Of a DNA stretch of 64,000 bases, positions 1 to 8,635 are shown in pieces. Position 1 is the stretch's first letter. Each line of letters starts with the position of its first letter. The position numbers and the translations under genes are program-made. The stretch covers positions 186,001-250,000 of the forward strand of contig NZ_AQQR01000006.1 in NCBI RefSeq assembly GCF_002210095.1, given 5' to 3'. Origin of the DNA: Marinibacterium profundimaris. Lineage in GTDB: Bacteria > Pseudomonadota > Alphaproteobacteria > Rhodobacterales > Rhodobacteraceae. The notes below the pieces were generated by a model. It made no database searches. It was not told the origin of the DNA and saw only the letters and a list, made by a program, of their open reading frames with translations.

Positions 1-684
1 GAAACACTTGTCGAAACACCCGATCTGGTCACTCTCGTGGGAGGAGGCGACGTCTCGGCGGAAGATCTGGACCTCGCGTTGTCCCATGCCCCGGTGCTTG
101 TCGCTGCCGATAGTGGCGCGGATGCGGCTCTGGCGCAAGGGAGGGCCCCGGTCGCGGTGATCGGGGATCTCGATTCCCTGTCAGACAGGGCGCGGGCAAC
201 GCTGGGAGAGCAGCGTCTGCATCACCTGCCAGAGCAGGAAAGCACGGATTTCGACAAGGCGCTGCGCAGCATCGCGGCGCCGATGGTTCTGGCGGTGGGC
301 TTTCTGGGCGCGCGCGTGGATCACCAGCTGGCGGTGTTCAACGTGCTGGTCCGGCGCGCGGACCTGCCCTGCGTGCTGATCGGCCCCGAAGAGGTGGTCT
401 TTGCCGCCCCGCCCGCCATCGCGCTGGCGCTGGCGCTCGAGGCGGGCGATGTCGTCTCGCTGTTCCCGATGCGGCAGGTGACGGGCCGGTCGAGCGGGCT
501 GACCTGGCCCATCGAGGGGCTGGACTTTGCCCCCGACGGGCGTGTCGGCACATCGAACCGGGCCGACGGGGCCGCGGTGCTGGAATTCGACGGGCCCGGC
601 ATGCTGGTCATCCTGCCGCGCAACCGGCTGGAGACGGTGATCACTGCGCTGGCTTCTCCGCAGGCTCCATCTCGGGCTCGGTGA
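1..684 (+). CDS. thiN: Thiamine pyrophosphokinase (5' partial)
   Basis: Transfers pyrophosphate from ATP to thiamine to give the cofactor thiamine diphosphate in the cytoplasm. The reading frame is open to the first base of the window, so the true start lies upstream; the GTG at 37 lies inside the conserved TLVGGG strand and is not a start. Family motifs visible are VAADSGAD (nucleotide binding), VIGDLDSLS and QESTDFDKAL (metal and substrate acidic residues), and FLGARVDHQLAVFNVL. The C-terminal half is the beta-sandwich substrate-binding domain (SLFPMRQVTG, LEFDGPGMLVIL). About 228 residues are present, close to the usual full length, so little is missing. The last 44 bases overlap the convergent EamA gene. 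Confidence 0.9.
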   Translation, partial: ETLVETPDLVTLVGGGDVSAEDLDLALSHAPVLVAADSGADAALAQGRAPVAVIGDLDSLSDRARATLGEQRLHHLPEQESTDFDKALRSIAAPMVLAVGFLGARVDHQLAVFNVLVRRADLPCVLIGPEEVVFAAPPAIALALALEAGDVVSLFPMRQVTGRSSGLTWPIEGLDFAPDGRVGTSNRADGAAVLEFDGPGMLVILPRNRLETVITALASPQAPSRAR

Positions 685-1582
685 GCCGGGCGCGGGCGCG
701 CTGGGTCGCCTGTTCGCGCATCACCACGTAAAGCCCGGCGCCCACGGTGATCAGGATCCCGACCGTGGCCATGGTATTGGGCAGGTCGCCGAAGATCGCG
801 AAACCGGCGATCGTCGCCACCGGGATCTCAAGGTATTGCATCGGCGCCAGCGTGGCCGAGGGCGCGAAGCGCAGCGCCCAGGTCATCAGCAGATGCGCGC
901 CGGTGCCCAATGCACCGATCGCCAACAGCAGCCAGACCGAATCCGGCGGCAGCGCGGTCAGGTCGATCTCGTGCCCATCCAGATGGGTGGCAACGACGAA
1001 GGGCAGGATCAGGATGGTGGCCATGAGCCCGTTGACGGCCTGCAGCCCGATCGGATCGGTGGCGTGTGCGATCCGGCGGGTGATCAGCATGAAGAAGGAG
1101 AAGGTGACCGCCACGCCCACCGGCAGCAGCGCGTACCAGCCGACATCGGCAAAGCTGGGCTGGATCACCAGCAACGTGCCGACGAAGCCGGCGCCGCAGG
1201 CCAGCAGCCGCCGCGGGCCCACCTCTTCTCCCAGAAGCCAGTGGCCAAGCAGAAGCATCAGGAAGGGCATCACGAAGGCGATGGCAACGGCATCGGCCAG
1301 CGGCATGAATTTCAGCGCGGTGAACATCGCACCGATCCCGGCCATGTGCAGGCAGGTCCGGACCCAGGCCAGCCGCAGGACCAGCCCCTGCATCCGCCAT
1401 GTCCGCCCGGTCGCCGCGACCAGCGGAATCAGGATCGCTGCCTGCATCGCGAAGCGGATCAGCAGCAGTTCGGTGATGCCGACGCGCGTTCCCAGAAGCT
1501 TGGCCGTGGCATCGCCAAGCGGCGCCACCACGCAGAAGCCAAGCATGAGAAGAATGCCCAGGACGGGCCGATCCGTTTGCAT
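641..1582 (-). CDS. EamA-family (DMT) transporter
   Basis: Inner-membrane drug/metabolite transporter-superfamily protein of 313 residues with about ten hydrophobic segments arranged as two EamA repeats (first half ending near PSFADVGW, second starting near ITRRIAHATD). The typical end-of-repeat sequences GHWLLGEEVG and FAIFGDLPNTMATVG are present. Start chosen at the ATG giving MQTDRPVLGILL; a TTG 36 bases upstream would only add a poorly conserved tail. A charged tail of about 25 residues follows the last membrane segment. The substrate cannot be told from sequence; relatives export amino acids, nucleobases or riboflavin-like metabolites. It converges on thiN with a 44-base overlap and appears monocistronic. 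Confidence 0.85.
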   Translation of the reverse strand: MQTDRPVLGILLMLGFCVVAPLGDATAKLLGTRVGITELLLIRFAMQAAILIPLVAATGRTWRMQGLVLRLAWVRTCLHMAGIGAMFTALKFMPLADAVAIAFVMPFLMLLLGHWLLGEEVGPRRLLACGAGFVGTLLVIQPSFADVGWYALLPVGVAVTFSFFMLITRRIAHATDPIGLQAVNGLMATILILPFVVATHLDGHEIDLTALPPDSVWLLLAIGALGTGAHLLMTWALRFAPSATLAPMQYLEIPVATIAGFAIFGDLPNTMATVGILITVGAGLYVVMREQATQRARARLTEPEMEPAEKPAQ

Positions 1583-1832
1583 GGCAACGACGCTAGGAAG
1601 AGGGCCGTCCGAATGCAAGCAGGGGTTGTTCTGACGTAGGGGCGGAATTTCTGGAATTGAAAAGTCTTCGGCGGGAATACGCCGTTTCGTTCACGTACGG
1701 GCCTCGTGATCACGACAATCCTACGCGGTCAGGAGGAAAGCGTCTGCCCGGAGCGGGGCCCGCGCCCCGGGACGGCCCCAACACTCCTGGCGACTCTCCG
1801 GGCCTGATCGCAGCGCCGGGGCGCGCCTGACG

Positions 1833-3206
1833 TCAGCAGTTCGGCACGTTCACGGCCAGCCCGCCCAGCGAGGTTTCCTTGTATTTCTCGTGCATGTCAT
1901 GGCCGGTCTGGCGCATCGTCTCGATACAGGCGTCCAGCGGCACCATGTGCGCGCCGTCGCCGCGCAGCGCGAGGCTGGCGGCCGACACGGCCTTGATCGC
2001 GCCCAGCCCGTTGCGCTCGATGCAGGGCACCTGCACCAGGCCCTTCACCGGGTCACAGGTCATGCCCAGGTGATGCTCCAGCGCGATCTCGGCGGCGTTT
2101 TCCACCTGTTCGGGCGTGCCGCCCATCACCGCGCAAAGGCCGGCGGCCGCCATGGCCGAGGCGCTGCCGACCTCGGCCTGGCACCCCGCCTCGGCCCCGC
2201 TGATCGAGGCATTGTATTTCACCAGCCCGCCGATGGCGGCGGCGGTCAGCAGGAAATCTTCGACACGGGCCTGGCTCGCCCCCGGCACATGGTCCAGGTA
2301 GTAGCGGACGACTGCGGGCACCACGCCCGCCGCACCGTTGGTCGGCGCGGTGACGACCTGGCCGCCGGCGGCGTTTTCCTCGTTGACCGCCATGGCATAG
2401 GCGCTCATCCAGTCGTTGATCGTATGCGGCGGGGTCAGGTTCAGACCGCGCTCGGCCTGCAGCGCGTCGTGGATCTTCTTCGCGCGGCGCCGGACCTTCA
2501 GCCCGCCGGGCAGGATGCCGTCATTCTCCAGCCCCCGGTCGATGCAGCCGTTCATCACCTCCCAGATCCGGGCGACACCGGACTTCAGCGCCTCCGGCGA
2601 CCGGCGCGTGCCCTCGTTGGCGCGCTTCAGCTCGGCGACCGTGCGGCCCGTCTCGCGACACATCTGCAGCATCTCGGCGGCGGATTTGAACGGGTAGGGG
2701 ACGGGGGCGCCGTCGTCGGTGTCCTTGCCGGCGGCCAGTTCCGCCTCGGTCAGGACAAAGCCGCCGCCTACGGAGTAATAGGTCTCCGACAGGGTGACAT
2801 CGCCCTGCGCATCGGTGGCCATGAGGATCATGCCGTTGGCATGGCCCGGCAGCGCGCGGTCGTAATCGAAGATCAGGTCATTGGCGGGCGCGAAGTTGAG
2901 CCGCCCCAGCACCTCGGGCGTGACCGTGCCGGTCGCGCCGATCTCGGCCAGCGCAGTTTCGGCGGCCTCGGCATCGTAAGTCTCGGGGACGAAACCCGCC
3001 AGCCCCAGGATCACGGCCCGGTCGGTGGCATGGCCCACGCCGGTAAACGCCAGCGAGCCATGCAGCGAGGCGCGCAGCCCGGCGAAATGGAAGGGCGAGG
3101 CGCGCATCAGGTCGAGAAACCGTGCCGCCGCGACCATCGGGCCCATCGTGTGGGATGACGACGGGCCGACGCCCACCTTGAACATGTCGAAGACGGAAAG
3201 AAACAT
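1833..3206 (-). CDS. sdaA: L-serine ammonia-lyase (iron-sulfur type)
   Basis: Deaminates L-serine to pyruvate and ammonia using a 4Fe-4S cluster. The 457 residues match the single-chain form: N-terminal beta domain starting [20 protein letters not shown], with the diagnostic [11 protein letters not shown] motif, then the alpha catalytic domain with [26 protein letters not shown] and [14 protein letters not shown], whose cysteines are the expected cluster ligands. Start set at the ATG opening MFLSVFDMF because this matches the family N-terminus; a longer in-frame extension of 17 residues is unlikely. It is single, with 420 bases of non-coding sequence separating it from divergent rpiA. Confidence 0.95.
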   Translation of the reverse strand: MFLSVFDMFKVGVGPSSSHTMGPMVAAARFLDLMRASPFHFAGLRASLHGSLAFTGVGHATDRAVILGLAGFVPETYDAEAAETALAEIGATGTVTPEVLGRLNFAPANDLIFDYDRALPGHANGMILMATDAQGDVTLSETYYSVGGGFVLTEAELAAGKDTDDGAPVPYPFKSAAEMLQMCRETGRTVAELKRANEGTRRSPEALKSGVARIWEVMNGCIDRGLENDGILPGGLKVRRRAKKIHDALQAERGLNLTPPHTINDWMSAYAMAVNEENAAGGQVVTAPTNGAAGVVPAVVRYYLDHVPGASQARVEDFLLTAAAIGGLVKYNASISGAEAGCQAEVGSASAMAAAGLCAVMGGTPEQVENAAEIALEHHLGMTCDPVKGLVQVPCIERNGLGAIKAVSAASLALRGDGAHMVPLDACIETMRQTGHDMHEKYKETSLGGLAVNVPNC

Positions 3207-3626
3207 CAGTTGGCTCTTTTGCTGGGATGGTCGTCTGGAAGGGGCGCGGCTTTGCAACCCGGGACGGGCGCGTTCCTGTCGGCGCTGGTGCCGGGCGTCG
3301 GCACATGGTCCCCAGACCCGCCTGGGATCCCCGGAGGCACGATCCGCGACGCGGCACCTGGTCCGCTATGCAATCCATTGCTCATGTGCTTCTCCTGTCG
3401 CCGCCGACGCGCCCGCGCGCGTCAGAAAACGACCAGCCGTCGGCCAAATTCGCAACCCGCGCCTTCAACCCAAGTCTTCATCTTTTCCCGAATACCTCAT
3501 AATCGACGCCGGCCACGGTCACGAGGCCGTCAAATGAGGCAATCCGCCCGGTCACTTCCCCTCGCACCCGGCGCCGGAACACCTTATAACGGTTCGAAAC
3601 CCGCAAAGATCCGCAGAGGACCCGCC
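3207..3626. other. Divergent intergenic region sdaA/rpiA
   Basis: No convincing gene in 420 bases; the open frames here lack protein-like composition. It must carry the sdaA promoter (leftward) and the rpiA promoter (rightward), but I cannot fix a clear -35/-10 pair. It holds one tail-only copy of the dispersed repeat at 3473-3499. A purine-rich ribosome-binding stretch (agagga) sits just ahead of the rpiA ATG. Confidence 0.6.
3473..3499 (-). repeat. Dispersed intergenic repeat, tail-only copy
   Basis: Read on the minus strand this is GAGGTATTCGGGAAAAGATGAAGAC, matching the tail (GGAGGTATTT..CCAAAGATGAAGA) shared by five other intergenic sites in the window. The GC-rich palindromic arm seen in full copies is absent here. 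Confidence 0.55.
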
Positions 3627-4415
3627 ATGACCGGAGAGCTCTCCCCCATCGACAAGGCCAAGTTCGTGGCCGCCCGCCGCGCCGCCGACCTCGTCGAGGA
3701 CGGGATGCGCGTCGGCCTCGGCACCGGCTCCACCGCCGCCTGGCTGGTGCGCTGCCTGGGAGAGATGGTGCGCCAGGACGGGCTGAAGCTGCGCGGCGTG
3801 CCGACCTCGACCCGCACCGCCGAACTGGCGCGCAGCGTGGGGATCGAGGTGATCTCGCTCGACGAGGCCAAGTGGCTGGACCTGACGATCGACGGCGCGG
3901 ACGAGTTCGACGCCGATCTCAACCTGATCAAGGGCGGCGGCGGCGCGCTGCTGCAGGAGAAGATCGTGGCCACCGCGTCCGATCACATGGTCGTCATCGC
4001 CGACGCCGCGAAAGAGGTCGAGGCGCTGGGCAATTTCCCCCTGCCGGTGGAGGTCATTCCCTTCGGCTGGCAGACCACGCAGTCGCTGGTCGAGGAAACC
4101 CTGGTGTCCATGGACGTCATGGGCCGGACCGCGACGCTGCGGATGAACGGCCACGAGCCTTATGTCACCGACGAGGGCAACCACATCCTGGACCTGCACC
4201 TGGGGCGCATCGGCAACCCGCGGCAGGTGGCGATGATGCTCAACCAGATCCCCGGCGTGGTTGAAAACGGGCTCTTCATCGATATCTGTGACACCGTGAT
4301 CATCGGCTACGGCGACGGTCGGGTCGAGACGCGGGACATCAACCAGGGCACGGTGGAACATGACAGGCTGGATTTCGTGGAAACGGACAACCTGTTCACC
4401 GATCTTGCCGACTGA
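3627..4415 (+). CDS. rpiA: Ribose-5-phosphate isomerase A
   Basis: Interconverts ribose 5-phosphate and ribulose 5-phosphate in the pentose phosphate pathway. The 262-residue protein has the family signatures GLGTGSTAAW (phosphate loop, near residue 31), TSTRT, TIDGADEFD and KGGGGALLQEKI (substrate binding and catalytic acid/base), and NTERM start MTGELSPIDKAKFVAARRAAD. The C-terminal ferredoxin-like insertion carries NHILDLHLG and NQIPGVVENGLF. Start chosen at the ATG preceded by agagga; the frame is open further upstream but that part is not conserved-looking. Glutathione reductase follows 89 bases downstream on the same strand; co-transcription is possible. Confidence 0.95.
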   Translation: MTGELSPIDKAKFVAARRAADLVEDGMRVGLGTGSTAAWLVRCLGEMVRQDGLKLRGVPTSTRTAELARSVGIEVISLDEAKWLDLTIDGADEFDADLNLIKGGGGALLQEKIVATASDHMVVIADAAKEVEALGNFPLPVEVIPFGWQTTQSLVEETLVSMDVMGRTATLRMNGHEPYVTDEGNHILDLHLGRIGNPRQVAMMLNQIPGVVENGLFIDICDTVIIGYGDGRVETRDINQGTVEHDRLDFVETDNLFTDLAD

Positions 4416-4504
4416 GCGGCCGCGATACGGCCGGTCACCGAACCGAAAAGGGGCTGGCACCGGGCGGATGTGCCGACCGACTGCGCTGACCGAAGGGACT
4501 ATCC

Positions 4505-5953
4505 ATGAGCTTTGATTTCGATCTGTTCGTCATTGGCGGCGGCTCCGGCGGTGTGCGGGCGGCGCGCGTGGCGGCGGGCGACACCGGCGCGAAGGTCGGC
4601 CTGGCCGAGATGGACCGGTACGGCGGCACCTGCGTGATCCGCGGCTGCGTGCCGAAGAAGCTGATGGTCTTCGCCTCGTCCTACGCGCCCATGGTCGAAG
4701 AGGCACGCGCCTACGGCTGGTCGATGGAGGCCGGCACCTTCAGCTGGGAGCAGTTCCACGGCACGCTGGAACAGGAGCTCGACCGCCTCGAAGGGGTCTA
4801 CCGCAAGCTGCTGGACGGGTCCGGCGTGCAGAAATTCGATGCCCGCGCGGTCATCAAGGACGCCCATACGGTCGAACTCTCGACCGGCGAAAGCTTTACC
4901 GCAAAGCACATCCTGATCGCCACGGGCGGTCGTCCTTTGCGGCCCGAGCTGACCAATGCCAATCTCGGCCTGGTGTCGGACGACATCTTTCACCTGCCGG
5001 AACTGCCGAAGAAGATCCTGATCGTCGGCGGCGGCTATATTGCCTGCGAATTCGCCTGCATCCTCAACGGGCTCGGGGTCGAGGTGACGCAATTCTACCG
5101 TGGCGCCCAGATCCTGCGCGGGTTCGACGACGAGGCGCGCGGCCTGATCGCCGAGCAGATGCAGGGAAACGGGATCGACCTGCAGGTCGGCACCGACATC
5201 CTGGAATTGCGCCATGCCGCCGAGGACGAGATCGCCGGCAAGTCCAAGGCCGCGGGTCTGGGCGCGCCGATGAACGAGGCCAGTTACGGCCGGATCGACA
5301 ACGGTCCCGAGGGTCCGCTCTGGGTCAAATGCACCAATGGCACCGAGGCGGTCTTCGATCATGTCTTCTTTGCCACCGGCCGGGCGCCGAACACGGCGGA
5401 CATGGGGCTGGAAGAGGTCGGCGTGACGCTTGGCCGCAACGGCGCCGTGCAGGTCGACGACTACAGCCAGACCTCGGTCCCGTCGATCTACGCGATCGGC
5501 GACGCGACCGACCGGGTGAACCTGACGCCCGTGGCGATCCGCGAGGGCATGGCCTTCGTCGAGACGGTGTTCAAGGCCAACCCGACGCCCGTGGATCACG
5601 ACCTGATCCCGAGCGCGGTCTTCACCCAGCCCGAGATGGGGACCATCGGCCTGACCGAGGAACAGGCAGCCGACCAGGAGCCGATCGAGGTCTATTCGAC
5701 CAGCTTCCGGCCGATGCAATCCGCCTTTGCGGGCAGCACCGGACGGGTGATGATGAAGCTGATCGTCTCGAAGGAAACGCGCAAGGTGCTGGGCTGTCAT
5801 ATCGTCGCGCCCGGCGCGGGAGAGATGATCCAGCTGGCCGGTATCGCGGTCAAGATGGGTGCGACGAAGGAAGACTTTGACCGAACGGTTGCGGTTCATC
5901 CAACAATGTCGGAAGAAATCGTGACGATGAAAAGCCCGACCCGGACAGCTTGA
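4505..5953 (+). CDS. gor: Glutathione-disulfide reductase
   Basis: FAD-dependent NADPH:glutathione-disulfide reductase keeping cytosolic glutathione reduced. The 482-residue protein shows, in order, the FAD Rossmann motif VIGGGSGGVRAARVAA, the redox-active disulfide GGTCVIRGCVPKKLMV, the second dinucleotide motif IVGGGYIACEFACIL, the ATGRAPNT segment, the FAD-closing SIYAIGDATD and the C-terminal catalytic His-Glu in AVHPTMSEEIVTM. The NADPH region lacks the classic Arg pair in an obvious form (FYRGAQILRGFD carries arginines). Family length is about 450, so the extra residues lie in a loop around GKSKAAGLGAPMN. It follows rpiA on the same strand, both supporting NADPH and redox metabolism. 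Confidence 0.93.
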   Translation: MSFDFDLFVIGGGSGGVRAARVAAGDTGAKVGLAEMDRYGGTCVIRGCVPKKLMVFASSYAPMVEEARAYGWSMEAGTFSWEQFHGTLEQELDRLEGVYRKLLDGSGVQKFDARAVIKDAHTVELSTGESFTAKHILIATGGRPLRPELTNANLGLVSDDIFHLPELPKKILIVGGGYIACEFACILNGLGVEVTQFYRGAQILRGFDDEARGLIAEQMQGNGIDLQVGTDILELRHAAEDEIAGKSKAAGLGAPMNEASYGRIDNGPEGPLWVKCTNGTEAVFDHVFFATGRAPNTADMGLEEVGVTLGRNGAVQVDDYSQTSVPSIYAIGDATDRVNLTPVAIREGMAFVETVFKANPTPVDHDLIPSAVFTQPEMGTIGLTEEQAADQEPIEVYSTSFRPMQSAFAGSTGRVMMKLIVSKETRKVLGCHIVAPGAGEMIQLAGIAVKMGATKEDFDRTVAVHPTMSEEIVTMKSPTRTA

Positions 5954-6015
5954 TTTCCTGGCAATTCTGCACAGGTTCAGGTCCATCCGGTTGAGGGCAC
6001 GAGAGGGAAAGACGC

Positions 6016-7206
6016 ATGGCAGGTAACAACGGCGGCCCCTGGGGAGGCGGCGGCGGCTCCGGCGGGGGTAATCGCGGAAACGACAACGGCGGCGGTGGCG
6101 ATCGCAAAGGCGGCGGCAACGGTGGCGGCGGTGGTCCGCGCCGGCCCGGCGGCGACGGCGGACCCCCGATCCCCGAGATCGACGACCTGATGCGCAAGGG
6201 CCAGGAACAGCTGCGCGTGCTCATGGGCGGGCGCGGCAATGGCGGCCGGGGCAACGGTTCCGGCGGCAGTGGCGGTGGCGGAGGTCCGGCCTTCGGCAAG
6301 GGTACCCTGCTGCTTGGCGGTGCCGCGGCGGTGGTCCTTTGGGGCCTGGCCAGCTTCTACACCGTGCGACCCGACGAACAATCGGTCGAACTGTTCCTCG
6401 GGCGCTTCAGCCAGATCGGCAACCCGGGCCTGAACTTCGCTCCCTGGCCGCTGGTGACCGCAGAGGTCATCACCGTGACCCGCGAACGCACCGAAGAGAT
6501 CGGCGTGGGCTCTGGCCGCACCGATGCCGGGCTGATGCTGACCGGCGACGAGAACATCGTCGACATCGACTTCCAGGTGGTCTGGAACATCTCGGACCCG
6601 GCGCAGTACCTCTTCAACCTGCGGGACCCCAGCCAGACGATCGACGCGGTCTCTGAATCGGCGATGCGCGAGATCATCGCGCAATCCGAGCTGGCGCCGA
6701 TCCTCAACCGTGACCGCGGGCTCATCGCCTCGCGGCTCGAAGAGCTGATCCAGTCGACGCTCGACAGCTATGGCAGCGGCGTGAACATCATCCGTGTCAA
6801 CTTTGACAAGGCCGACCCGCCCGCGCCGGTGATCGACGCCTTCCGCGACGTGCAGGCGGCGGAACAGGAACGTGACCGGCTGCGCAACGTGGCGGACGCT
6901 TATGCCAACCGGGTTCTGGCCGAGGCCCGCGGTGAAGCCGCGCAGCTGATCGAGGAGGCCGAAGGCTATCGCGCCCAGGTGGTCAACGAGGCCCAGGGTG
7001 AGGCCAGCCGCTTCGAGGCGGTTCTGGAGGAATACCAGAAGGCCCCGGAAGTGACGCGCAAGCGCCTGTACCTCGAAACGATGGAGCAGGTCCTTGGCGG
7101 TCTGGACAAGATAATTCTCGATGAAAACGGCGGCGGTTCGGGACAGGGCGTGGTGCCCTACCTGCCGCTCAATGAACTTCGCCGGCAGAGCGGGGGAGAC
7201 CAGTGA
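6016..7206 (+). CDS. hflK: FtsH protease modulator HflK
   Basis: Membrane-anchored SPFH/band-7 protein which with HflC forms a large cage around the FtsH AAA protease and controls its access to membrane substrates. The 396 residues begin with an unusually glycine-rich, Asn/Arg-spiked cytoplasmic region (about the first 95 residues), then one transmembrane helix (LLLGGAAAVVLWGLASFYTV), then the band-7 domain (DEQSVELFLGRF; GLNFAPWPL) and a long coiled coil rich in Glu, Ala and Arg. The stop codon overlaps the hflC start, so translation is coupled. Position ahead of hflC, a DUF2065 protein and degP is the standard alphaproteobacterial arrangement. Confidence 0.95.
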   Translation: MAGNNGGPWGGGGGSGGGNRGNDNGGGGDRKGGGNGGGGGPRRPGGDGGPPIPEIDDLMRKGQEQLRVLMGGRGNGGRGNGSGGSGGGGGPAFGKGTLLLGGAAAVVLWGLASFYTVRPDEQSVELFLGRFSQIGNPGLNFAPWPLVTAEVITVTRERTEEIGVGSGRTDAGLMLTGDENIVDIDFQVVWNISDPAQYLFNLRDPSQTIDAVSESAMREIIAQSELAPILNRDRGLIASRLEELIQSTLDSYGSGVNIIRVNFDKADPPAPVIDAFRDVQAAEQERDRLRNVADAYANRVLAEARGEAAQLIEEAEGYRAQVVNEAQGEASRFEAVLEEYQKAPEVTRKRLYLETMEQVLGGLDKIILDENGGGSGQGVVPYLPLNELRRQSGGDQ

Positions 7207-8273
7207 TGCGCAAGACGACCTTCATCCTCCCCGCCATCGTGATCCTCGTGGCGCTGTTCATGTCGTCCCTCTTCATCGTGGATGAACGGCAAAAGGCGCT
7301 GGTACTGCAATTTGGACGCGTCGTTTCGGTCAAGGAAGACCCGGGCCTCGCCTTCAAGATCCCGCTGATCCAGGAAGTTGCCCGCTACGACGACCGGATC
7401 CTGTCGATCGACGTCGATCCGCTCGAGATCACGCCGCTCGACGATCGCCGCCTCGTGGTCGACGCCTTCGCCCGCTACCGGATCGCCGACGTGAACCGGT
7501 TCCGCGAGGCCACCGGCGCCTCGGGCGACACCGCCCTGCGCATGGCCGCGGCACGGCTCGATTCGATCCTGCGCGCCCAGACCCGGGAAGTGCTGGGTTC
7601 GGTCACCTCGGACGAGATCCTGAGCTCGGACCGCTTCGCGCTGATGCTGCGGATCCGCAACGGCGCCATCGGACAGGCCGAGGATCTCGGGCTAGAGGTC
7701 ATCGACGTGCGGCTCAAGCGCACCGACCTGCCGACGCAGAACCTTGAAGCCACCTTCGAGCGGATGCGCGCCGAACGTGAACGCGAAGCCACGGACGAAC
7801 GGGCCCGAGGTAACGAGGCCGCGCAGCGGATCCGCGCCCAGGCCGACCGGACCGTGGTCGAGCTGACATCGGAAGCGCAGCGCGAGGCCGAGATCGTCCG
7901 CGGTGAAGCCGATGCCCAGCGGAACGGGATCTTTGCCGAGGCCTTCGGGCAGGACGAGGAATTCTTCGAATTCTACCGCTCGCTGACCGCCTATACCCGG
8001 GCGCTGCGGGGCGAGAACTCGTCGATGGTGATTTCGCCCGACGGTGAGTTCTTCGACTATCTCCGCTCGCCCACCGGCGGCCGTGAGATTACTCCGAGTG
8101 CCCCGCGCCCCGAAGAAGAGGTGCAGGCCGAGGAAGACGCTGCTCTCGAATCGGCGCAGGAGGCCCTGGAAGAGACCGAGGCCGAAAGCCAGACCGAGGA
8201 AGAGGCAGAGACCAGCGTCGACAACTTCGAGGAGACGCAGGCCGAGGACGCCGAAGAGGGCGTGAACGATTGA
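7206..8273 (+). CDS. hflC: FtsH protease modulator HflC
   Basis: Partner of HflK in the periplasm-facing SPFH complex regulating FtsH. The 355 residues have an N-terminal membrane anchor (FILPAIVILVALFMSSLFIV), the SPFH domain starting DERQKALVLQFGRVV, and a coiled coil (ERMRAEREREATDERARGNEAAQ region). After about residue 285 comes a C-terminal tail dominated by Glu, Asp, Ala and Gln with no basic residues, not part of the canonical domain. The ATG overlaps the hflK stop by one base; a GTG three bases earlier is an alternative. The stop overlaps the TTG of the next gene, so three genes are chained by overlaps. Confidence 0.95.
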   Translation: MRKTTFILPAIVILVALFMSSLFIVDERQKALVLQFGRVVSVKEDPGLAFKIPLIQEVARYDDRILSIDVDPLEITPLDDRRLVVDAFARYRIADVNRFREATGASGDTALRMAAARLDSILRAQTREVLGSVTSDEILSSDRFALMLRIRNGAIGQAEDLGLEVIDVRLKRTDLPTQNLEATFERMRAEREREATDERARGNEAAQRIRAQADRTVVELTSEAQREAEIVRGEADAQRNGIFAEAFGQDEEFFEFYRSLTAYTRALRGENSSMVISPDGEFFDYLRSPTGGREITPSAPRPEEEVQAEEDAALESAQEALEETEAESQTEEEAETSVDNFEETQAEDAEEGVND

Positions 8274-8494
8274 TCGCCACCGCGCTTCTTGCGATGGGAT
8301 TGGTGCTCGTGACGGAGGGGCTGGCCTGGTGGCTGGCCCCTTCGCTTGTGGAGCGCCTTTTGGAAATGATGCGCAACCTGCCGTTGCAGGCCCGTCGGCA
8401 GCTTGGTCTGCTGGCGGTCGTGTCGGGGTTGATCCTGCTCTGGACCGCCCATTGGCTGGGGGCGCAAATCCTTGGCGGAACGCCGTTGATGTGA
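8270..8494 (+). CDS. DUF2065 small membrane protein
   Basis: A 74-residue protein with two hydrophobic helices (ATALLAMGLVLVTEGLAWWL and LGLLAVVSGLILLWTAHWLG) joined by a short amphipathic linker (LLEMMRNLPLQARRQLG). This matches the DUF2065/YjeT family found beside hflC in many proteobacteria; its biochemical role is unknown. Start is taken as the TTG overlapping the hflC stop codon by four bases, which fits translational coupling; an internal ATG 24 bases later would cut into the first helix. It is probably an accessory of the HflKC membrane complex, by neighbourhood only. Confidence 0.8.
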   Translation: MIATALLAMGLVLVTEGLAWWLAPSLVERLLEMMRNLPLQARRQLGLLAVVSGLILLWTAHWLGAQILGGTPLM

Positions 8495-8635
8495 CATAAC
8501 CGTCACGCGCAAGTGAAGTTTTGCGCGCGGTGGGGGTCTTTCGGTCGGCGTTGCTGTCGGGATACTGGGGAAAATCATCCAGTCGGGTCGGAGGAGCAGA
8601 CACGGCCCGTCAAACCACAAAGGAGAATGCAGAGA

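Noticed and set aside
8489-8516. GGAAC-type extracytoplasmic sigma-factor promoter before degP
   Set aside because: A GGAAC occurs, but the spacing to the downstream CGT element is wrong for the EcfG consensus.
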